DNA of 64,000 nt. It comes from Acidimicrobium ferrooxidans. GTDB taxonomy: Bacteria; Actinomycetota; Geothermincolia; Fen-727; Anoxymicrobiaceae. The position numbers and the translations under genes are program-made. Each line of letters starts with the position of its first letter. Position 1 is the first letter of the stretch. The stretch covers positions 310,001-374,000 of the forward strand of contig DYIU01000001.1 of the NCBI GenBank assembly GCA_020723485.1, written 5' to 3'. Of this stretch, positions 59,499 through 64,000 are shown piece after piece. The notes beneath the pieces are model-generated. The model was given only the letters and a program-made list of their open reading frames with translations, had not been told where the DNA came from and made no database searches.

Positions 59499-60644
59499 TT
59501 ACAGGAAGCGGGCGATTACGCTCCGCTGTATCTCGGCGGTGCCGCCGGCATAGAAGGCAAGGTAGCTCTCCCTCAGGAAGCGCTGCATGTCGTACTCCAT
59601 CGCGTAGCCCCGTCCGCCCATAGCCTGCATCCCGGAGCGCACCACGTCGCCCAGCGACTCCGAGCAGAAGAGCTTGGCCATGCATATCTCCTTGAAGCAG
59701 TCCTTGCCGGCGGCCTTCATCCACGCGGCGTGCACGGTCATCCAGCGCATCGCGTCCACGCGGGTCGCCATGTCGGCCAGGCGGTGCTGCATCGCCTGGA
59801 ACTTGAAGACCGGCCTGCCGAACTGCTCGCGCTCCTTGGCGAAGGCGACGCTCATATCGAGCACCGCCTGGGCGCCGCCGACGCACGACGCCGCGACGCA
59901 GATGCGCTCGAGGTCCGCCGTGGTCAGGAGCTGCATCCAGCCACCGTTGACGCACCCCGGGCCGCCCACGACGTCACCCTCGGACACCCGCACCTTGTCG
60001 AGGACCACCTCGCAGGAGGGGTAAGCCCCGCCGGCGAGCTTCGGTATGGGCGTCACGGTCAGGCCCTGCGACTCCCTCGGCACGAGGAAGACCGTCATGC
60101 CCATCCCGGGGTCAACGTCCCGGTCGGTGAGGGCGACCACGATAATGTAGTCTGCCACGGTCGCCCCGGTGGTCCAGTACTTGGTGCCGGTTATCACGAA
60201 GCCGTCGCCGTCCCGGTCGGCGGCGGTGGTTATGGACCGGGGGTCGGAGCCGGCCCCGGGCTCGGTCAGCGCGAATGCGAACCTGACCTCACCTTTCACC
60301 AGGCGCGGCAGAAGGTCGGACTTCTGGGCCTCGTCGCCGCACTGGTAGACCATCATCCCGCCGAACACCACGGGCACCAGGAACATGTTCACCGCGGTGT
60401 TGCTGTACCTCGACACCTGCTCCGCCGCGAGAACTACGTCCAGGATGTCCCCACCGATTCCCCCGTACTCCTCGGGGAAAGGTATGCCGAAAAGGCCGTA
60501 ATCGGCCATCCTGCGGTACAGGTCGTGAGGGAACTCACCGGTCCGGTCGAGCTCGGCTTCGAGGCCGGGGGTCAGCTCAGTACCGCAGAAGTCACGGACG
60601 CGGTCACTGAGCGCGGTCCGCCGCTCGTCCAGTTCAAAATCCAC
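59499..60644 (-). CDS. Acyl-CoA dehydrogenase
   Basis: 381 aa, standard length. Motifs: FALTEPGAGSDPRSIT (flavin/substrate loop), GTKYWTTGATVADY, the dimer/FAD region REQFGRPVFKFQAMQHRLADM, and MGGRGYAMEYDMQRFLRES with the terminal AGGTAEIQRSVIARFL. The catalytic Glu is expected in the MEYDMQRFLRES/GG region. GTG at 60644 is preferred (GGAGG 5 nt upstream) over ATG at 60656, which has no site. A SnoaL-type gene precedes it. Confidence 0.93.
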   Translation of the reverse strand: MDFELDERRTALSDRVRDFCGTELTPGLEAELDRTGEFPHDLYRRMADYGLFGIPFPEEYGGIGGDILDVVLAAEQVSRYSNTAVNMFLVPVVFGGMMVYQCGDEAQKSDLLPRLVKGEVRFAFALTEPGAGSDPRSITTAADRDGDGFVITGTKYWTTGATVADYIIVVALTDRDVDPGMGMTVFLVPRESQGLTVTPIPKLAGGAYPSCEVVLDKVRVSEGDVVGGPGCVNGGWMQLLTTADLERICVAASCVGGAQAVLDMSVAFAKEREQFGRPVFKFQAMQHRLADMATRVDAMRWMTVHAAWMKAAGKDCFKEICMAKLFCSESLGDVVRSGMQAMGGRGYAMEYDMQRFLRESYLAFYAGGTAEIQRSVIARFL

Positions 60645-60674
60645 TTCATCCTCCATGAGTTGTCGGTTCCGAGC

Positions 60675-61070
60675 TCAGCCTGCGTCTTCCATGAGCGGCA
60701 GCAGGGCCGCGCGGTCGAAGTAGACCTCGTTGCGCGAGATGCGGTCGCCGCTCACGAGCACGAGGTCCATCCCGTCTATCTCCGCGGTCTTCTCGCCACC
60801 CGCCTTCTTTATGGAGGCGTGCCACAGGGCCGCGCACCCTCCCCCGCCCTCGAAGATGAACGCCTCCCGGAGCGACCAGGTCATGTCCCAGGCGTCGAAC
60901 AGCTTCGCCAGATAGCGTTTGAAGTCGTCCCTGCCCTGGATGGGGCCGCGGGTGTTTGGGTCCCGGTAGAAGACGTCCTCAGTGTAGGTGTCAGCAACCA
61001 GGTCGACGTCCTGCTTGTTCCACGCGCCCAGGAACAGGTCAACGAGCTCGTACATCTTCTTCTCGTCCAT
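60675..61070 (-). CDS. SnoaL / NTF2-like small protein
   Basis: 131 aa with the NTF2-like cone fold: a helical N-terminus (KMYELVDLFLGAWNKQDVDLVADTYTED), the GRDDFKRYLAKLFDAWDM helix and a mixed beta half ending YFDRAALLPLM. SnoaL-type proteins act as small isomerases or cyclases, or as stress proteins. GGAGGG is followed by ATG at 61070; the TTG 12 nt earlier overlaps the site. It is co-directional with the acyl-CoA dehydrogenase 30 nt downstream, so they probably form an operon. Confidence 0.85.
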   Translation of the reverse strand: MDEKKMYELVDLFLGAWNKQDVDLVADTYTEDVFYRDPNTRGPIQGRDDFKRYLAKLFDAWDMTWSLREAFIFEGGGGCAALWHASIKKAGGEKTAEIDGMDLVLVSGDRISRNEVYFDRAALLPLMEDAG

Positions 61071-61084
61071 CTCACCCTCCAATC

Positions 61085-61120
61085 CGCAAAAAAGGGGTCA
61101 GGTCACTTTGTTGCGTTTTG
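61085..61120. repeat. REP-like element fused to the 3' end of the PadR gene
   Basis: On the minus strand GCAACAAAGTGACCTGACCC matches the window consensus exactly, followed by a partial reverse arm. The last codons and the TGA stop of the PadR gene (61098) are inside it. Confidence 0.88.
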
Positions 61121-61697
61121 CCTTCCCAGCCTTGCCGCCTGCGGCCTTCGCCGGCCGGCGGTACTCCTTCGATGTGTCGTCGATCCACTCCAGGATCGTG
61201 TTCTCGAGCATGATGCCGAAGTCGATCACGCGTATCTTGCTGTCCTCGAGGCCTTTCTCGATCATCTTCCCCCGTGCCTTCTCGAAGTCTTCCAGTTTGG
61301 CGCGGTGCAACCCGCCCTGGCGCTCGAGCTTGGCCAGCACCGCGGCATCGTCCAGCACGTAGAAGAATGAGAACTTGGACAGGAACGGGAATGCACTGAA
61401 GAAGTCGTATCGCGGGCGGGATGAAAGGCCCTCGGACTCGTCGCTCTCGAGCCACCGGGTGAACGCCTCACGGCCTTTCTTCGTAGCCCTGAGCACCTTC
61501 CTCGAGGGCCCGGTCTCCCGGTCCTCGGTCTCCCTGGTTATGAGCCCCTCCTCTTCCATCTCGCGCAGCATGGGATAGAGCTTCGCGTCGTTGAGCCGCT
61601 CGTCGGGGTTTATGAACTCTTGGTAGTGCTTCTTGAGGCCATAGCCGTGCACGGGGCACTTGATTATCCAGCCCAGTACGAGGTCCTTCGTAGACAT
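61098..61697 (-). CDS. PadR-family transcriptional regulator
   Basis: 199 aa. The N-terminal winged helix (KDLVLGWIIKCPVHGYGLKKHY, then AKLYPMLREMEEEGLI) and the C-terminal helical dimerisation domain with FLSKFSFFYVLDD fit PadR/VirR-type regulators. The last 12 residues are Lys/Ala rich and partly encoded by the palindromic repeat. AGGAGG precedes the ATG at 61697; the longer open frame is rejected. A strong palindromic promoter lies just upstream, so autoregulation is likely. The effector is unknown. Confidence 0.9.
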   Translation of the reverse strand: MSTKDLVLGWIIKCPVHGYGLKKHYQEFINPDERLNDAKLYPMLREMEEEGLITRETEDRETGPSRKVLRATKKGREAFTRWLESDESEGLSSRPRYDFFSAFPFLSKFSFFYVLDDAAVLAKLERQGGLHRAKLEDFEKARGKMIEKGLEDSKIRVIDFGIMLENTILEWIDDTSKEYRRPAKAAGGKAGKAKRNKVT

Positions 61698-61712
61698 TCT
61701 AGTACCTCCTAT

Positions 61713-61748
61713 GTAATATATATTACTTAAAAGATATATTAGAATCAA
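61713..61748 (-). promoter_or_regulatory. PadR promoter with overlapping palindromic operator
   Basis: On the minus strand, TTGATT (61748-61743), 17 nt, then TAATAT (61725-61720). The perfect palindrome GTAATATATATTAC (61713-61726) covers the -10. This is a textbook arrangement for repression by the PadR protein encoded just downstream. Confidence 0.82.
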
Positions 61749-61843
61749 GTGCCCGGGCCGGGGCCAGGGGTCCCTCCGCCCGCCGGGGGGGTATGATTGA
61801 GCAAGGGCTCCGGTCCCGGGACCGCACAAGCAGGGAGGTAGCA

Positions 61844-61966
61844 ATGGCGGATGACGTCTACAACAGGTTGCGCGAGTTCCTGGACGGCCTGCCGGGCGGA
61901 TTTCCCGCCACCGACAGCGGCGTGGAGATAAAGCTTCTCGAGAGGTACTTCACCCCCGAGAGCCGA
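61844..61966 (+). pseudogene. 5' part of a frameshifted Fe-S protein gene
   Basis: ATG at 61844 with GGGAGG 5 nt upstream starts a frame that encodes LREFLDGLPGG and KLLERYFTPE, matching the small protein at 59173. Near 61960 the frame is wrong by one base: removing one base (or adding two) restores continuity with the next entry, giving TPE-AELAMKL. This may be a sequence error, a true mutation or programmed frameshifting. Confidence 0.6.
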
Positions 61967-61973
61967 GCTCGCC

Positions 61974-62897
61974 ATGAAGCTTCAGACCATACCCGAGACG
62001 GCCGCCGCCATCGCAGAGAGGCTCGGCGAGGACGAGGCCGAACTTGCGGAGCGGCTCGAGTCGATGGCCCGCCAGGGAAGCATCTACCGGATCCGCATGA
62101 ACGACGTGCCCTATTACATGGCAATGCAGTTCCTCGTCGGCATTTACGAGTTCCACCTGAAAGCCATGGACCGTGAGCTTGCCGAACTGCTTGACGAATA
62201 CCTGCCGCACCTCACCAAGTTCTGGGGCACGCTAGAGAACACGCAGATGAGGGTCGTGCCAGTGGGCGACTCGATAGACACAATGACCTCCGTGGCCACC
62301 TACGACGACGTCCGCGAGATGGTCAGGGCGCAGGACGCGATCGCCGTCGCCGACTGTATCTGCCGCAAGGAGAAGCAGCTGCTCGACCAGCCGTGCGACC
62401 ACCCCATGGAGAGCTGTCTCACGTTCGGCCTTGCCGCCCGCTACTACATCGAGAACGAGCTGGGCCGCGCGATCTCGGTGGACGAGTGCCTGAAGATACT
62501 CAACCAGGCCGAGGAGCACGCGATGGTGCTCGCCCCCAGCAACTCCCGGACGATATTGAACATCTGCACCTGCTGCGGGGACTCCTGCAACATGCTCAGG
62601 GGTATGAAGACCTTCGAGCGCCCGGCCGACCACGCCCACTCCACGTACCAGGCCTCGATTGACGCCGATGCCTGCTCGGCCTGCGGCACCTGCCTCGAGC
62701 GCTGTCAGATAGAGGCTGTCATCGAGCGCGACGATTTCATGGAGGTAGACCTGGCCAGGTGCATCGGCTGCGGCCTGTGCGTCCCGACCTGCCCGGAGGA
62801 GGCCGTCACCCTCGTCGCGAAGCCCGGGGCCAAGGAGCCGCCCTCGAACTTCGTCGAGATGCAGATGAAGATAGCCGCCGAGCGCGGCCTGGTGTGA
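61974..62897 (+). CDS. 4Fe-4S binding protein with N-terminal winged-helix-like part
   Basis: 307 aa as read from ATG 61974. Residues 1-45 (IPETAAAIAERLGEDEAELAERL) resemble the wing domain of the 59173 protein. The middle has the ADCICRKEKQLLD and CTCCGDSCNMLRG Cys sets of anaerobic Fe-S proteins, and the C-terminal ferredoxin domain has CSACGTCLERC and CIGCGLCVPTC for two 4Fe-4S clusters. A proper ribosome site is only found upstream of 61844, so the complete protein probably begins there, with a frameshift near 61960. Electron transfer or regulation of a redox enzyme is likely; the partner is unknown. Confidence 0.85.
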   Translation: MKLQTIPETAAAIAERLGEDEAELAERLESMARQGSIYRIRMNDVPYYMAMQFLVGIYEFHLKAMDRELAELLDEYLPHLTKFWGTLENTQMRVVPVGDSIDTMTSVATYDDVREMVRAQDAIAVADCICRKEKQLLDQPCDHPMESCLTFGLAARYYIENELGRAISVDECLKILNQAEEHAMVLAPSNSRTILNICTCCGDSCNMLRGMKTFERPADHAHSTYQASIDADACSACGTCLERCQIEAVIERDDFMEVDLARCIGCGLCVPTCPEEAVTLVAKPGAKEPPSNFVEMQMKIAAERGLV

Positions 62898-62917
62898 GAT
62901 GTCGGCGCCTCGGCTCC

Positions 62918-64000
62918 CTACTCGAAGCCGCCTATGGTGTTCGCACCGGCTCCGCGGTTGCTCCAGTACATCGCCCGCTCCACCATGACGTTCCCGGTGG
63001 CGCTCACCATTATCCCTCGCCGGCCCGAAAGGCCGACGGACGCCATGCTGTAGGATTCCCTGGAGTTTGCCGGGACGGAGTCGGTCACTGTGACAGGAGC
63101 CGAGCCGTCCGACGAAAGGTAGGTCAGCGTCACCGTGACCTGCGCTCCGCCGGGGTTCTGTACGACCGTCCAGGTCTCGACGCCCGAACCCGACTCGCCG
63201 TCGGGCAGGTAGAACCGGGAATGCGGGCTTGCCATGCCTATCGAATCGTGGCACGCTTCCCCGGTCCCGTTGTCCCAGTACATCGCCCGCTCGGCGATGA
63301 TACCGGTCGATCCCGTCACCCTGGTGGAGAAGTCCCTGTTCGGCAGGAAGTCGTTGACCCTGATAGTCTTCCGCGAGTTGGCCGGCATGGTGATGGGATT
63401 CCCCGGATGAGCCACCGGCCCCTCCGGAGTCATGTAGGTCACGTTTACCTGTGACGTGCTTCCGCTCGGATTCTGCACCAGCACGTAAGTGGTGAACCCC
63501 CAGGCAGTAGTGCCTTCCGCCAGGTAGTAGTCGGTCGCCGGGCTCGTAGTCCCGATGGAGTCGTGGCCCTCCCTCCTTCCGTTCCTGTACATCGACCGCT
63601 CCGGTATGACACCGCGGTTGCTCTCTACCTTTATGGAGGCGTCCTTCTCCCCGATATCGTTCTTCATGTTGAATGTAGCCCTGGAGTTGGGACCCACTGT
63701 ATGCGGCACCGTCACCGGTCCCTCGCCCTCGATCATGTAGGTGACATTGCACGTCGCGGCCGCAGCGTTGGGATTCTGGATGAGGAGCCAGCACTCGAAT
63801 CCCCACTTACTCGAGCCCTCCGGCAGGTACCACGTGGCGGCGGGGGCGTTCACCCCAATCGAGCTGTGCGTTCCCGGTGTGGATGAGCCCGCGCCGGTCC
63901 ACATCATGGTCCGGTCGGCGGAGATCGTCTTCCCCTCCCTGCAGCTCACCTTCGTCGAGAAGTCCTTCGCACCCAGGAGGTCCGCAGGGAAGACCGTGGC
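62918..64000 (-). CDS. Surface protein with WYLPEG/YLAEG repeats (5' end outside window)
   Basis: The minus-strand frame is open to the right edge; in the visible part there are about three and a half repeats of about 95 aa with the pattern W-Y-L-x-E-G, WLLIQNPNAA, V-P-x-x-S-R and I-x-E-R-A-M-Y. These are the same repeats as in the protein at 25743-28433 but diverged. The C-terminus ends SNRGAGANTIGGFE with no anchor. The true start and any signal peptide lie beyond 64000. Likely an exported, beta-rich surface protein of unknown ligand. Confidence 0.8.
   Translation of the reverse strand, partial: ATVFPADLLGAKDFSTKVSCREGKTISADRTMMWTGAGSSTPGTHSSIGVNAPAATWYLPEGSSKWGFECWLLIQNPNAAAATCNVTYMIEGEGPVTVPHTVGPNSRATFNMKNDIGEKDASIKVESNRGVIPERSMYRNGRREGHDSIGTTSPATDYYLAEGTTAWGFTTYVLVQNPSGSTSQVNVTYMTPEGPVAHPGNPITMPANSRKTIRVNDFLPNRDFSTRVTGSTGIIAERAMYWDNGTGEACHDSIGMASPHSRFYLPDGESGSGVETWTVVQNPGGAQVTVTLTYLSSDGSAPVTVTDSVPANSRESYSMASVGLSGRRGIMVSATGNVMVERAMYWSNRGAGANTIGGFE

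Noticed and set aside
1-64000. CRISPR array, tRNA, rRNA or transposase
   Set aside because: No regularly spaced repeats, tRNA-like CCA ends, rRNA signatures or transposase motifs were recognised by eye; the dispersed palindromes are not a CRISPR array.

Overview
The window is a high-GC bacterial chromosome segment with tight gene packing, many GTG/TTG starts and frequent AGG and ATA codons. Gene content points to an uncultured, anaerobic, deep-branching actinobacterial lineage (inference): a SARP/BTAD-type regulator, DUF7144 and GAP-family membrane proteins, a sortase, repeat-bearing exported proteins with a Trp-Tyr-Leu-x-Glu-Gly signature, a glycyl radical enzyme, a 2-hydroxyacyl-CoA dehydratase-type subunit and a mercury-methylation operon. 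No rRNA, tRNA, CRISPR array, transposase or phage gene was seen.

Layout. 1-10.8 kb: an unusual membrane-linked enolase homologue whose two enolase domains are in swapped order, an RND/MMPL exporter, a CoA-transferase/GNAT fusion, RidA, an unrecognised protein, msrB-msrA and two ferredoxin-type proteins. 10.9-19.8 kb: mainly small membrane and stress-type proteins (ZIP transporter, two DUF308/HdeD proteins, DUF7144, GAP family, SHOCT, DUF1269/DUF6325 types, an esterase). 19.8-25.5 kb: phosphofructokinase, a CDGSH protein, glycerol kinase, a Tat-exported ferredoxin and an SDR. 25.7-35.6 kb: a large FG-GAP/repeat surface protein, then a leftward block in which a two-component system (response regulator, kinase) precedes a lipoprotein, an ABC permease and ATPase, another lipoprotein and an HtrA-like protease. 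35.8-41.6 kb: a protoporphyrinogen-oxidase-like flavoprotein, fixX and fixC homologues without fixAB, a zinc-ribbon propeller protein and a sortase. 41.7-50.7 kb: acyl-CoA metabolism (MerR regulator, AidB-like acyl-CoA dehydrogenase, acyl-CoA synthetase, 2-hydroxyacyl-CoA dehydratase subunit, glycyl radical enzyme). 50.7-52.4 kb: hgcC-hgcA-hgcB. 52.5-64 kb: tandem chagasin-type inhibitor lipoprotein, enoyl-CoA hydratase, SDR, PNPOx-like protein, the BTAD regulator, a second acyl-CoA dehydrogenase, a PadR regulator, a frameshifted Fe-S protein, and a partial repeat protein running off the right edge.

The most notable locus is hgcC-hgcA-hgcB (50786-52432). It has a clear sigma70-type promoter and an overlapping dyad. 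The reading frame of hgcA extends upstream through a single in-frame UGA to a well-placed ATG with a Shine-Dalgarno sequence 9 bases after hgcC. A hairpin with a GGUC loop lies 18 nt after that UGA, the geometry I recall for the E. coli fdhF SECIS element. I infer that this HgcA may be a selenoprotein with a Cys-Sec pair in an N-terminal extension.

A second window-wide pattern is a family of palindromic repeats with core GGGGTCAG(G/A)(T/C)C. They sit at gene 3' ends, several supply the stop codon of the neighbouring gene, and two related copies bracket the two-component system. They resemble REP elements moved by REP-associated tyrosine transposases, but no such transposase is in the window.
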